In this document: positions 43,401-52,325 of the stretch, piece after piece
Layout of the letters: each line of letters starts with the position of its first letter
Position numbering within the stretch: the first letter of the stretch is position 1
DNA from: G963669295 sp963669295
GTDB lineage: Bacteria > Bacteroidota > Bacteroidia > Flavobacteriales_D > CALLUQ01
NCBI GenBank assembly: GCA_963669295.1
Contig: OY769938.1
Location: 1,240,001-1,304,000, forward strand
Direction: 5' to 3'
DNA: 64,000 bases
Notes under the pieces: generated by a model
What the model saw: only the letters and a program-made list of their open reading frames with translations
What the model was told of the DNA's origin: nothing
Database searches by the model: none
Position numbers and translations under genes: made by a program

Positions 43401-46400
43401 AAATCAGCACCCATACGAACAAATAACGTAACATCGTCATCGTTCAATGGGAAGTTAGGATCCATCTCTTCAGCATGGATAAACATTTTAAGCTTCTTGT
43501 AAGAACGTACATCCATGTCCACATTCTTGTAAGCTGCCCTTGCATCTCCATCAATCAAATTACACACTTCCAGGGTCATCGACTGCTCATTCAAACGACG
43601 CAAGTTGGCCGTAGCCACATCAATTTCCTGGTTAATTCCAGGAGGTACCACATAACGAATTGGTGATCTGTTTCCATTTTCCTCCACATTAACCGCTGAA
43701 ATATTAAATGTAGTTCCCGGAGGGTCATCCTGGATGTATTCTCCATCTGCCTGCAACGACAAATCATACCGTCGCCACTCACCACGAATCAAATCCAATC
43801 GAGCAAAACGCAATACAACGGGCACTTCAAAGCCACGCATAAAAACACGCATGAAACGGATGGAACGGAAATCCTGGATGTTGTTGATAATAGCATCCGG
43901 ATCTCTTACAGGGATTTTAATTTGATACCAGGTAACTTCCCTATCACGGTTGTTAGAAGGATAGGTTACCAATACATCGTTAATGTAGTTGTTACCAATA
44001 TTTCCTGGGTTAAGATCGGTACTGTTGATCTTTACCACATATTGGAAATAGCTTTCGGTAGTACTTAGGTTATTATCCTGGTTAATGTCTTCAATATTCG
44101 GTAACGTAGTGGCAGCTGTAGGATAGCTTTCTGGCGATTGTCCAGTGGTAGGTGAGTTACCATCTACTCCATTGTACAACTTATAACGCTCCAAAATATC
44201 AAGTTGCTGATTATCGTAATCACTACCGCGATAGTAGTGGTAATTATCAGTAGATGGATCAACTAAAATTGCCGACTTCGCTGCCGAAGTCATACTACTG
44301 TTGTTCACTTTATTTAGGAAATCGGCATAAAAAGTATTTTCTTCCGCATCATCCAGTCCATCCAAACCAACATCCTGGTTAGCACGCGCTGTTTCATCGT
44401 TGTCGAATGCGTTTACAATAGATTGAGTAATAGGCACCCAACCCCAAATTGTTTCCGTTAAGATAGAGGCATCAAAATTTCCATCGGTAGACAAGCCATT
44501 CTCAAATGATTTCTTGTCATCCTTCAAGATATCTTCCGAAACGTTTCCGAGGTTAAAGTAAAGTTCTCCATCAACTTCAGCACCTCCCCCAAGATTATCT
44601 TCTTCATTGGGGTCAAGAATCCAAAATTGGATGTATTCAATATTCGCTGCTTCGAAATCGTTGGTTTGTACCTGGCGCATAATTCCACCCCAACGAGTCT
44701 CTGGGGCAATCAATTTACCATCAGCATCCACCCCGGCACTCCAGGTTACTCCGGCCTCATCCTGGCCATCAACATCGAAGTTATATTGCCCACGCTCTTC
44801 AGGATAAAATGCCAATTCCAATGCTGGAATTCGATCCAACTGCCCGGTTTGTAGCTCCCTGTTAGGGAATACTTCCGACTGACGAATCTCACGCATAAAG
44901 TTATCGCCTTGAATCTGATCGTTTCCAGCAATGTGGCTGGGTGTTAAGCTGTTGTCGCTCCAAAACAATGGATCAATAACATACCACGATAATTTTGCGC
45001 GATTAAAACCAGAAGCAAGGTTCGCTGAATCCAAATCACCTTCGGGAAACAAAGTAGGTTGATGCTCGGGAATACTCGCGAGCACCCAGGTATTTACAGA
45101 GCGCATATCAATCGCTGATTGGCTGCCTTCAAAATCATCGATGTACGACACCCCATCTTTTCCAATCGCCCTGGAATGACCAGGAATAATGCGAGCATAT
45201 TCCCCAACGATACTTACATTCGACTCTTCTTTTGTGTCATACAATGGCAATTTATCTACCAGCGAAGTTAGGAACCCTGACTTGGTGCGATAATTCAAAT
45301 CAAACCCCACCATGGAGTTATTGATCGGCTCATCTCCAATGTTTACTTTTTGAGTAAGCGGTCGTTCCGACAACTTCATAAAAGTGGCTCCGATATTAAA
45401 ATCCTTATTGATCTTATAATCGAGATGGGTACCCATCAATGTTTTGGTTTGAATGTTGAACAGCGAATTACTTTCCAACGATATCTTGATAGGCGTTTGT
45501 GACTCCAATAAGCCAGAGTTAATGATCTTAACCCTACCTAAGGTATAATCTACGGTGTAATCTACATTTTCCGTTAACTGTACCCCACCAGCGGTAACGG
45601 TTACCGAGCCTTGTGGGATGTTCAATGCATTCAATGAAATTTCAGAGCTGGATGCCGACTTGTATCGACCCTTCATCCAGAACCTGTTGAGTTCCGGAAT
45701 CTGTTGAGCAGCCGTTTTGGTAGAATCATACAACTGCTGATATACAATGGTATTAATAATATTAGTGTCTAACCCTACCAATTTCGATTCGAGGTGCGAA
45801 CCAAATGGTTCCACAACGGGGAAAAACACCCGCCCGTTTTGTGCATTGATAGTTCCCCCCTGGGTAGCTGCATTATCTACAAAGTCAAATACACCATCTG
45901 GGGTTGGTGAATTATTCAAGTTAAAACGATCGAGGTTCAATACTTGAACCAATGGTATTCCATCGATTGGCTGGCGTGGAATGTAATTGATATCAACACC
46001 CGTTTGAGGGTTCGTATACCATACTTCCAATAAGAAATCTTCGCGATTCACCTGGTATGCCCCAATGGAATAAACGTTTTTCATCATCAGATCCCAAATT
46101 GGCAACTTAGGACGTGTGGTCGTTCCCTTCAACAACTTTAACAAGATAGCATCAGAACCCGTCACCCCATCTGTCGAGAATTCACCAACACGGTACGTTT
46201 CTCCTTGGAAAGTATATTCGTAAGATACCGCTAATACCTCATCGTTATTCAACGCTTGATTCAGCGAGATAAAGCCAAGGCGAGAATTATAGCTATACTC
46301 TTGAGGGGTCAACATTCTGGCATTCTCTACACGCTCGTAATCAACCGACTGATCTAACCCTTCGCTACCTCCTAATATAGGAGCGGCCAATGCCGAGTTG

Positions 46401-47701
46401 GCATTGAAGAATCCTCGAATACTAGCATTGCTAGAAACAATCCCATACAAATTATTCTGATCGTTATAAGGCAAATCATTATTGAGGTCGATGTCTTGTA
46501 TTTGTGGGTGATGGTAGAGGTTATTATTTATACCACTACCCTCCCCGATATCGGCAAAACCAATGATGTTTCTTACGTTAGCGGTGGTGTTATTCGTATT
46601 GGTCACCCAAACCTCAATTCGAGTAATATTTATGCCCGATGCTACAACAGGCAAACTAGATAAAGCATTGTCATAACTATCTCTAAAGTACTGAGAAAGG
46701 AAGTAGTGGCGATTGGCTTCGTAATTATCAGCCTTAATCTCAAAGTCACTTACCTGAGCCCCTCCTGACACCTCAACTTCTGAGCGCTTCCCTTTTTGTT
46801 GCGAAAAGATAGTGGTCGCTGTTAATCGCCCAAACTGCAGCTCCGTTTTGATCCCAAACAAACTTTGACTACCCGTAATCAACGATCCATTAAGAGGTAG
46901 GCTTACATTACCTGCTTCAATTTTTTTGATGATCTCATCTTCATAGCCGGTGTACTCCAACTTCATTTGATTCTCAAAATCAAACGTCGCTTCTGTATTA
47001 TAACTGGTCGTTAATTTTAGTTTCTCGCCAATGTTACCGATCACATTCAGCTGAATGCGCTGATTAAAATCGAAAGTCGTGATCTTGCGTTGTTTTTCCG
47101 GAAGCTGTGGATTATCGGTACGCGACACATTAATACCAAAAGTTAATTCTGCCGATCCTTGTGGTCTAATGTCTACGGTATTCCCACCAAAGATGCGATC
47201 AAATGCTTCGCCTCCAACTCGTATTTGTGGACGAAACCCACCGCTAGAACTACCTAGTCCATCTCCTTCATTTTTCTCAGCCCAATAGTCTTGAATCGCC
47301 TGATCCATGTCATACTCCAGGTATTCATCAAGCGTCATGGTAGAAGGGTAACCAAAATTTTGGTCACCTATATTACTGTTAAAGTTGTACAGCCCTGTTT
47401 CTGGATCGTAGTCTACTGAGTTGTTGATATTATCTGGCATGTCCAAATCAAACCCAGTGCCAGAAGAGGAGTTAGGATCGCTCCAATCTTCAATTTCCCA
47501 GGGAAGATCAATATCAGGCGAATCAATAGGAAGGGTAAGATCGCCTACAGAATTGTAAGCTGTATTTTCAATAAATCCGTAATCAAAATTGGATACAGGT
47601 GTATAGTCGAAGTCACGATCACGCGCGCTACCGATCCATACTACTGACAATAAGCCGGCAATAGCTACAAGTTGATAGATATGTCTGTCCAAAAGTTTCA
47701 A
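40403..47701 (-). CDS. sprA: Cell surface protein SprA (type IX secretion translocon)
   Basis: 2432 residues, the usual size for SprA/Sov. A short N-terminal hydrophobic segment (~9-24) is a signal or anchor. The product is predicted to be the giant 36-strand outer-membrane barrel through which type IX cargo passes. The sequence has long runs of Asn/Asp/Tyr-rich beta strands and family-typical stretches such as IRPQGSAELTFGINVSRTDN, GLNxKLTTSYNTEATFDFEN-like and YIDDFEGSQSAIDMRS. The end is a barrel strand (LRFTLAS). It follows ruvA by 21 bp and maeB before that, a gene order widely seen in Flavobacteriia. The type IX cargo genes at 51457, 52326 and 53332 would depend on it. Confidence 0.96.
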   Translation of the reverse strand: MKLLDRHIYQLVAIAGLLSVVWIGSARDRDFDYTPVSNFDYGFIENTAYNSVGDLTLPIDSPDIDLPWEIEDWSDPNSSSGTGFDLDMPDNINNSVDYDPETGLYNFNSNIGDQNFGYPSTMTLDEYLEYDMDQAIQDYWAEKNEGDGLGSSSGGFRPQIRVGGEAFDRIFGGNTVDIRPQGSAELTFGINVSRTDNPQLPEKQRKITTFDFNQRIQLNVIGNIGEKLKLTTSYNTEATFDFENQMKLEYTGYEDEIIKKIEAGNVSLPLNGSLITGSQSLFGIKTELQFGRLTATTIFSQQKGKRSEVEVSGGAQVSDFEIKADNYEANRHYFLSQYFRDSYDNALSSLPVVASGINITRIEVWVTNTNNTTANVRNIIGFADIGEGSGINNNLYHHPQIQDIDLNNDLPYNDQNNLYGIVSSNASIRGFFNANSALAAPILGGSEGLDQSVDYERVENARMLTPQEYSYNSRLGFISLNQALNNDEVLAVSYEYTFQGETYRVGEFSTDGVTGSDAILLKLLKGTTTRPKLPIWDLMMKNVYSIGAYQVNREDFLLEVWYTNPQTGVDINYIPRQPIDGIPLVQVLNLDRFNLNNSPTPDGVFDFVDNAATQGGTINAQNGRVFFPVVEPFGSHLESKLVGLDTNIINTIVYQQLYDSTKTAAQQIPELNRFWMKGRYKSASSSEISLNALNIPQGSVTVTAGGVQLTENVDYTVDYTLGRVKIINSGLLESQTPIKISLESNSLFNIQTKTLMGTHLDYKINKDFNIGATFMKLSERPLTQKVNIGDEPINNSMVGFDLNYRTKSGFLTSLVDKLPLYDTKEESNVSIVGEYARIIPGHSRAIGKDGVSYIDDFEGSQSAIDMRSVNTWVLASIPEHQPTLFPEGDLDSANLASGFNRAKLSWYVIDPLFWSDNSLTPSHIAGNDQIQGDNFMREIRQSEVFPNRELQTGQLDRIPALELAFYPEERGQYNFDVDGQDEAGVTWSAGVDADGKLIAPETRWGGIMRQVQTNDFEAANIEYIQFWILDPNEEDNLGGGAEVDGELYFNLGNVSEDILKDDKKSFENGLSTDGNFDASILTETIWGWVPITQSIVNAFDNDETARANQDVGLDGLDDAEENTFYADFLNKVNNSSMTSAAKSAILVDPSTDNYHYYRGSDYDNQQLDILERYKLYNGVDGNSPTTGQSPESYPTAATTLPNIEDINQDNNLSTTESYFQYVVKINSTDLNPGNIGNNYINDVLVTYPSNNRDREVTWYQIKIPVRDPDAIINNIQDFRSIRFMRVFMRGFEVPVVLRFARLDLIRGEWRRYDLSLQADGEYIQDDPPGTTFNISAVNVEENGNRSPIRYVVPPGINQEIDVATANLRRLNEQSMTLEVCNLIDGDARAAYKNVDMDVRSYKKLKMFIHAEEMDPNFPLNDDDVTLFVRMGADFNQNYYEYEIPLKVTPWGSANANDIWPDANNVEIVFSRLKAAKTSRNQFVDNGGGTINNPFSVADGNNRITVRGNPNLSNVKTVMIGIRNPYQEDNNPWKPDDGQPKCVEVWVNELRLTDFDQRGGWAATARLNAQLADLGNFAIAGNYSTPYWGSIEKKVSERQRETIKQMDASSNIEMGKFIPEKIGIRIPMYVGYSEGVSNPQFDPLDPDIEFNDKDQFLNKEERRDRLKQSQTYTKRRSINFTNVRKERGKNAGKPHFYDVSNVSLTYAYNESFMRDINIEHNANKTYRGGLSYAFNASPKVWRPFNKSKFLKRSKYLRLIRDFNLYTGVKQMGFRTDINRSYSEILTRSNTDAITIPQYPKTFTWSRVYDFKYDISKSLKVDFNANNNAIIGEPDGRVNKKIDPESYEVFKDSVLQSIREFGETTDYGHTANVNYNLPLNKFPMTDWISVTAGYSGAFGWQRAPLSQDTLGHTIQNSRTRRLNGQLNMVTLYNKVGFFKKVNQKYGRGGRRGRASSNRRPPANNNQNDSTKTKKQSNFKITEQMARIIMAVKNISVTYSENDGTLLPGYNRTTNAFGRDNGVGAPGLPFLFGHQDGSFAETAAQNEWLVKNPYLNNPHVNTHTETFNARSTIEPLGSLRIELSANQNKSSNLTEFFRWGMNDFGDSTYVHDSPLQTGSFSMSIITWKTAFETSSDETESAVFDKFSENRAIISELLGNDNPNSIGLVDEYYDGYDESSQAVVVPAFIAAYSGRNPRSVKTNPFKMIPKPNWSVTYTGLSKIEFFKKYFKQVTVGHAYRSSFSIASYTTNLQYGERNGSPSIRDAGGNFILERQITAVTISEQFSPLINVDVTLNNSIIAKVEIKKDRNLALSLANNQLTEVRGNELVIGSGYKMKEVQLPFKFGNGKKLKSDLNLRADISIRNNSTVTRQLDGPSQVTAGQTIISIKTAADYVISNQLNVRLFFDKVITKPRISTTFPTSNTNAGLSLRFTLAS

Positions 47702-47722
47702 AGTCTGCAGATTCTCCTACAG

Positions 47723-48307
47723 TTACAAACTCTTCAATGTTTTCTTAATTAAATCTTCAACAGCAATTTGTTCGCCTTCAGCTTTTAAAACTTTGTCCAG
47801 AGATTTTTCAGCAGCATATTTATCAAATCCTAAGGTAACCAGTGCAGATAACGCTTCAATCTTAATTGTATTGTGTGAAGACCCAAAATTATCCATAATT
47901 GTTTCTTCTTTTGCAATTTTATCACGCAAATCCACAATTATTCGCTGTGCTGATTTGGCTCCAATGCCTTTAATACTTTTCAACACATTTACATTTCCTT
48001 CTACAATGGCTTGTTGAACTTCAACAGGGCTCAACGAAGAAAGAATCATTCTGGCAGTACTAGCGCCTACACCGGATACCGAAATCAACTGCTTGAAAAT
48101 TGCCCTTTCCTGCTGATCGGCAAAGCCGTATAACGTATGTGCATCCTCTCTTATTGCAAGGTAGGTATACAACTTACAGTTTTCCTCATTTCCCAACCTG
48201 GAAAACGTATTCACAGAGATATGTAAATAATACCCAACACCATTGCAATCGATGATTGCATAGGCGGGGGTTTTCTCTACTAATCTTCCTGCTATGTGTG
48301 TTATCAT
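47723..48307 (-). CDS. ruvA: Holliday junction helicase subunit RuvA
   Basis: 194 residues. Tetrameric DNA-binding subunit that loads RuvB on Holliday junctions. Domain I starts MITHIAGRLVEKTPAYAIID. The two helix-hairpin-helix motifs are SVSGVGASTARMILS and SIKGIGAKSAQRIIVDLRDK, and the C-terminal RuvB-binding domain covers ALSALVTLGFDKYAAEKSLDK. Two bases downstream of the malic enzyme gene. ruvB is elsewhere in the window (60390). Confidence 0.96.
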   Translation of the reverse strand: MITHIAGRLVEKTPAYAIIDCNGVGYYLHISVNTFSRLGNEENCKLYTYLAIREDAHTLYGFADQQERAIFKQLISVSGVGASTARMILSSLSPVEVQQAIVEGNVNVLKSIKGIGAKSAQRIIVDLRDKIAKEETIMDNFGSSHNTIKIEALSALVTLGFDKYAAEKSLDKVLKAEGEQIAVEDLIKKTLKSL

Positions 48308-48309
48308 AA

Positions 48310-50583
48310 TTACTTTCTAGTTAAGGCATCAGCACCAGCAATGGTCACCATGTTAACAATTTCACGCACAGAACTTCCCAATTGAAGGATGTGTACTGGT
48401 TTTTTCATGCCTAGCAAAATTGGCCCAATAGCCTCTGCATTCCCCATTTCCTGAATTAGCTTATAGGCAATATTGCCCGCTGCCAAATTTGGAAAAATAA
48501 GGGTATTTGTCTTTTTTCTGGCAAGCTCTGAAAATGGGAAAATTTCGTTACGCAACTCCCCATTCAATGCAAAATTTGCCTGTACCTCGCCATCCACCAC
48601 TAGATTAGGATGCCTTTCATGCAAAATACGAACTGCCTCTCTAACTTTTATCGAATCAGGGTACTCGGCAGATCCAAAATTCGAATAGGATAGTAAGGCT
48701 ATTCTTGGGTTTACCCGAAAGCGCTCTACTATCTTCGCCACCAATGTAGTAATGTCAGCCAATTCTTCAGCAGTAGGATCTACATTAATCGTGGTGTCAG
48801 CAAAAAAGTAGGGGCCTTTTTTGGTAAACATGATGTACATCCCCGCAATTTTATTCACATCATCATCTCTGCCAATAACCTGTAATGCAGGGCGGATGGT
48901 ATCGCGGTAGTTACGAGTAAGCCCAGAGATCATTGCATCTGCATCTCCAACCTCTACCATGGCTGCCCCAAAATAGTTACGCTCTCGCATAATTTGGCGA
49001 GCCTCCCGCAACGTAACTCCCCTGCGTTTTCTTTTCTCGAAAAGAATCTCAGCAAATCTGCCTCGTCTTTCTTCTTCTTCTTCTGAACGAGGATCGATAA
49101 TTGGAATATCACCCATATCCAGGTTATACTCCTCCATCAATTGTCGAATTCTTCGTTCTTTCCCTAGTAATATCGGTTTGGCAATGCCCTCGTCACTTGC
49201 TATCTGAGCTGCCTTTAAAATCTTATAATTATCTGCCTCAGCAAATACCACTCGCTTGGGCGCACTTTTTGCCTTTTGAGTGATGTTTTTAAGCAGCTTA
49301 TTGTCATGCCCCAATCTTTTGTTTAACTCAATCTCATAAGCATTCCAATTGTCAATTTCAACCCGAGCTACCCCCGACTCAATGGCAGCTTTGGCCACCG
49401 CCATTGCTACAAAAGTGATGAGTCTTGGATCCATTGGTTTCGGAATGATGTAATCTTTACCAAACATCATGTTTCGCGTGCTGTAGGCTTCATTCACCTC
49501 TTCTGGAACGGGCTCTTTGGCCAAAGCCGCAATAGCATGTACCGCTGCCAGCTTCATGGGCTCGTTAATGCTACGCGCTCGAACATCAAGTGCCCCTCGA
49601 AATATGTAGGGAAACCCCAACACGTTATTAACTTGATTGGGGTTATCTGAACGACCCGTAGCCATGATCAAATCATCGCGTACGTCAATCGCCTCTTTGT
49701 ATGAAATTTCAGGGTCGGGGTTTGCCAGGGCAAACACAATGGGATTATCCGCCATCGATTTAATCATGGCCTGATTGACTACTCCGCCTTTAGAAAGACC
49801 TAAGAAAACATCAGCTCCTTTAATCGCCTCTTCAAGGGTAAATAATTTGCGGCCAGAATCAATAGCAAAAAATGCTTTGTGCTCTTGTAACTCATCGCGA
49901 TCAGAAGTAATAACCCCTTTACTATCCAACATCACCACATTATCTTTCCTCACCCCCAGGGCTACGTACAGCTTTGCACACGATATTGCGGAAGCTCCCG
50001 CTCCATTGATCACTACTTTAACCTCATCAATCTTTTTGCCTGCTATCTCCAGAGCATTGATCAATGCCGCTCCAGAGATGATCGCAGTACCATGCTGATC
50101 ATCGTGCATTACAGGCATCTGCAGCTCCTCTTTTAAGCGTCGCTCAATTTCAAATGCCTCAGGTGCTTTAATATCTTCAAGGTTAATACCTCCAAAGGTT
50201 GGCGAGATTGCTTTTACAGTATTCACAAAAGCATCAACATCAGAAGCATCAACTTCAATATCGAACACATCGATATCTGCAAATATCTTAAATAACAACC
50301 CCTTTCCTTCCATCACCGGTTTAGATGCCTCAGGACCGATATCACCTAAACCAAGTACGGCCGTACCATTAGAAATAACAGCCACCAGATTTCCTTTCGC
50401 AGTGTACTTATATACACTCTCAGGATGGTCATGAATTTCAAGACAAGGTTCTGCTACACCTGGCGAATACGCCAATGAAAGGTCTCTTTGTGAACTATAT
50501 GGCTTAGTAGGAACAACTTCAATCTTACCCGGCCTTGTCTGCTCGTGATAATCAAGTGCTTCCTGCTTCCTAATTTTAACCAT
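48310..50583 (-). CDS. maeB: NADP-dependent malic enzyme with phosphotransacetylase-like domain
   Basis: 757 residues from ATG at 50583 (MVKIRKQEALDYHEQ). An ATG at 50649 adds 22 hydrophobic residues lying across the predicted promoter and is rejected. The N-terminal half is malic enzyme: SLAYSPGVAEPC, the catalytic GNLVAVISNGTAVLGLGDIG, MHDDQHGTAIISGAAL, and the NAD(P)-binding INGAGASAISCAKL. The C-terminal ~330 residues resemble phosphate acetyltransferase (RVVFAEADNYKILKAAQI, AAMVEVGDADAMISGLTRNY), a regulatory domain in MaeB that senses acetyl-CoA. It decarboxylates malate to pyruvate and CO2. Heads the maeB-ruvA-sprA unit. Confidence 0.95.
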   Translation of the reverse strand: MVKIRKQEALDYHEQTRPGKIEVVPTKPYSSQRDLSLAYSPGVAEPCLEIHDHPESVYKYTAKGNLVAVISNGTAVLGLGDIGPEASKPVMEGKGLLFKIFADIDVFDIEVDASDVDAFVNTVKAISPTFGGINLEDIKAPEAFEIERRLKEELQMPVMHDDQHGTAIISGAALINALEIAGKKIDEVKVVINGAGASAISCAKLYVALGVRKDNVVMLDSKGVITSDRDELQEHKAFFAIDSGRKLFTLEEAIKGADVFLGLSKGGVVNQAMIKSMADNPIVFALANPDPEISYKEAIDVRDDLIMATGRSDNPNQVNNVLGFPYIFRGALDVRARSINEPMKLAAVHAIAALAKEPVPEEVNEAYSTRNMMFGKDYIIPKPMDPRLITFVAMAVAKAAIESGVARVEIDNWNAYEIELNKRLGHDNKLLKNITQKAKSAPKRVVFAEADNYKILKAAQIASDEGIAKPILLGKERRIRQLMEEYNLDMGDIPIIDPRSEEEEERRGRFAEILFEKRKRRGVTLREARQIMRERNYFGAAMVEVGDADAMISGLTRNYRDTIRPALQVIGRDDDVNKIAGMYIMFTKKGPYFFADTTINVDPTAEELADITTLVAKIVERFRVNPRIALLSYSNFGSAEYPDSIKVREAVRILHERHPNLVVDGEVQANFALNGELRNEIFPFSELARKKTNTLIFPNLAAGNIAYKLIQEMGNAEAIGPILLGMKKPVHILQLGSSVREIVNMVTIAGADALTRK

Positions 50584-50606
50584 TATGTTCAGTAAATATG
50601 AATCTG

Positions 50607-50614
50607 CAAAGGTA
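50607..50614 (-). promoter_or_regulatory. Candidate -7 box for maeB-ruvA-sprA
   Basis: TACCTTTG on the minus strand, an exact TAnnTTTG box ~24 bp before the maeB ATG. No clear TTG at the expected distance, so confidence is limited. Confidence 0.4.
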
Positions 50615-50707
50615 AAAATAATGCTGACATGAACGCGGCTAAAGGCCAATAAAACAACACGAAAACAGATGTTTTTTTTGTAGATTTAAAGAGTCAAGTA
50701 ACCCACT

Positions 50708-51406
50708 ATGAAAAAATTAGTTGTATTCACTGGTGCAGGCATCAGTGCTGAAAGTGGCCTTAAAACATTTAGAGACTCTGATGGTTTATGGGAAGAGTAC
50801 GACGTGATGGAGGTCGCTACGCCAGAAGCCTGGGCAAAGAACCAGGCACTGGTATTGGAGTTTTACAATAAACGACGAAAACAAATTCTAGACGCTACGC
50901 CCAACGCAGCACACTTCTCATTGGTGGAGTTGGAACAAAAATTCGACGTTCAAATCATCACTCAAAATATTGACGATCTTCATGAAAGAGCTGGCTCAAG
51001 CAATGTACTGCACCTACACGGTGAAATAAAATTGGCACGCAGCACAGCTGATCCTTCGTTGATACACCACATTGAGGGCTGGGAACTAAACCCCGGAGAG
51101 AAATGCAAAAAAGGCTCACAGCTACGCCCTCATATTGTTTGGTTTGGCGAAGAAGTTCCCAACATGAGCCTGGCAAACACCATTGCCCAAACAGCAGATG
51201 TTTTAATTATTGTTGGTACTTCTTTGAATGTTTATCCAGCTGCCGGTCTGGTGCATTATGCCCCATGGCATTGTGAAAAATACCTTGTAGACCCTAATGC
51301 AATAAAGACACTAGACGTTGATCATCTTGAGGTAATCGGTGAAAAGGCAAGTGTTGGTGTTCCACTGCTCACCAGGAAATTATTAAACAATGCTATTTTG
51401 GCATAA
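50708..51406 (+). CDS. Sir2-family NAD-dependent protein deacylase lacking the zinc site
   Basis: 232 residues. NAD-binding GAGISAESGL (9-18), TQNIDDLHERAG with the catalytic His in HLHGE (His 104), and IVGTSLNVYPAAGLV are intact. Tyr53 and Arg56 (EFYNKRR) match the YxxR pair that gives SIRT5/CobB-type enzymes a preference for acidic acyl groups (succinyl, malonyl). The four zinc Cys are missing: the zinc-ribbon segment reads ARSTADPSLIHHIEG...GEKCKKG with one Cys. A zinc-free form appears common in Bacteroidota CobB-like proteins. Divergent from maeB; no operon partner. Confidence 0.92.
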   Translation: MKKLVVFTGAGISAESGLKTFRDSDGLWEEYDVMEVATPEAWAKNQALVLEFYNKRRKQILDATPNAAHFSLVELEQKFDVQIITQNIDDLHERAGSSNVLHLHGEIKLARSTADPSLIHHIEGWELNPGEKCKKGSQLRPHIVWFGEEVPNMSLANTIAQTADVLIIVGTSLNVYPAAGLVHYAPWHCEKYLVDPNAIKTLDVDHLEVIGEKASVGVPLLTRKLLNNAILA

Positions 51407-51408
51407 AA

Positions 51409-51434
51409 AAACCGGTACCTAAACGATACCGGTT
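51409..51434. terminator. Bidirectional terminator between sirtuin and type IX cargo gene
   Basis: 8-bp stem AACCGGTA/TACCGGTT with a 10-nt loop. T7 follows on the minus strand and a weaker T-rich stretch on the plus strand. It lies between two convergent stops and can serve both. Confidence 0.85.
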
Positions 51435-51456
51435 CTCGTTTGTCTTTTTGTATTTG

Positions 51457-52227
51457 TTATTTCGAAATCAACAACTTTTTAGTGGTCAACTCCTGATCGT
51501 TGGCTACTAAAGAATAAAAATACAAGCCTGATTCCAAACCAACTGTATTCAATTTTAGTACCCCTTCTTTATCTTCTAACTTCACTTCCCTTACCTTAGC
51601 TCCCAGGGTATTGTATAACACTATCTTGTTATCTTCTGTGTTGCTATCCAAGGCATAGTTAATGCTTGCTACCGACTGCACAGGGTTAGGATACGCATCT
51701 AACTCGAAAGAAGCTACACCTTGTTCGGCAATGCCTGTCGATACATCAAAACAAATATCAACATAAATCGAATCATTCACATCAGCTCCGTTGAACACCA
51801 CATACCGGTAGCAGTTCAAACCAGAAGTTCCATTGGGCACATGATGCGCTGCAAAACCATTGCCATCCGCTGGCACTGTATACCCTGCTGGTAAGGTTAA
51901 TAGGTGACTCCATTGCGGGTCTAGCGGTGTAGGGAAAATAGGTTTTACTCCAGCAACCATATTTCCATAGCAAGTCGCCCAACAAAAATAGTTTTCTGAT
52001 CCTTGAACTACATTTAACTCAATGCGTTTCACCTTGGTCTCTGTAGAAGTTTGTGCATCATTGGTCACTGCTAAGTAAACCGCCACATCTGCATCTTGCG
52101 GAGAATAATAAACAGTAATCAACGAGTTGGTAACATCATTGGCCTGATCATCTTCGATGGTAAAGCTTTGTGCAAAAGATGTAGCAGCAAAGGGTAGAGT
52201 TAATAATAGTGCTATTAATTTTTTCAT
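51457..52227 (-). CDS. Type IX-secreted protein, paralogue A (FCW/CYG family)
   Basis: 256 residues. Signal peptide (ATSFAQ), a ~150-residue beta-rich domain with SFTIEDDQ, the Cys-containing YFCWATCYGNMVAG, GFAAHHVPNG and CYRYVVFNG, then a type IX A sorting domain. That domain shows AYPNPVQSVASINY, NTLGAKVREVKLEDKEG, LESGLYFYSLVAN and the terminal KKLLISK. It should be exported through SprA and then attached or released at the surface. Function of the N-terminal domain is not recognised. Very similar throughout to the product of the next gene upstream, a tandem duplication. Confidence 0.88.
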   Translation of the reverse strand: MKKLIALLLTLPFAATSFAQSFTIEDDQANDVTNSLITVYYSPQDADVAVYLAVTNDAQTSTETKVKRIELNVVQGSENYFCWATCYGNMVAGVKPIFPTPLDPQWSHLLTLPAGYTVPADGNGFAAHHVPNGTSGLNCYRYVVFNGADVNDSIYVDICFDVSTGIAEQGVASFELDAYPNPVQSVASINYALDSNTEDNKIVLYNTLGAKVREVKLEDKEGVLKLNTVGLESGLYFYSLVANDQELTTKKLLISK

Positions 52228-52266
52228 CGCTCTTGTTTATATGTAATCATTCTGTTACCTTACAAA

Positions 52267-52300
52267 AACAGCCAGTGTTGGAATTCCAACGCTGGCTGTT
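52267..52300 (-). terminator. Terminator between the paralogous type IX cargo genes
   Basis: Near-perfect 34-bp palindrome (arms AACAGCCAG and CTGGCTGTT, extended by GTTGG/CCAAC around AATT, one T-G pair). T5 follows on the minus strand. It sits after the stop at 52326 and ~40 bp before the ATG at 52227. Confidence 0.88.
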
Positions 52301-52325
52301 AAAATGTTGTATAGGAAAGGGGTTC

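Noticed and set aside
50584..50649. Upstream ATG for the malic enzyme at 50649
   Set aside because: It adds 22 residues not found in the family and covers the likely -7 box at 50607-50614.
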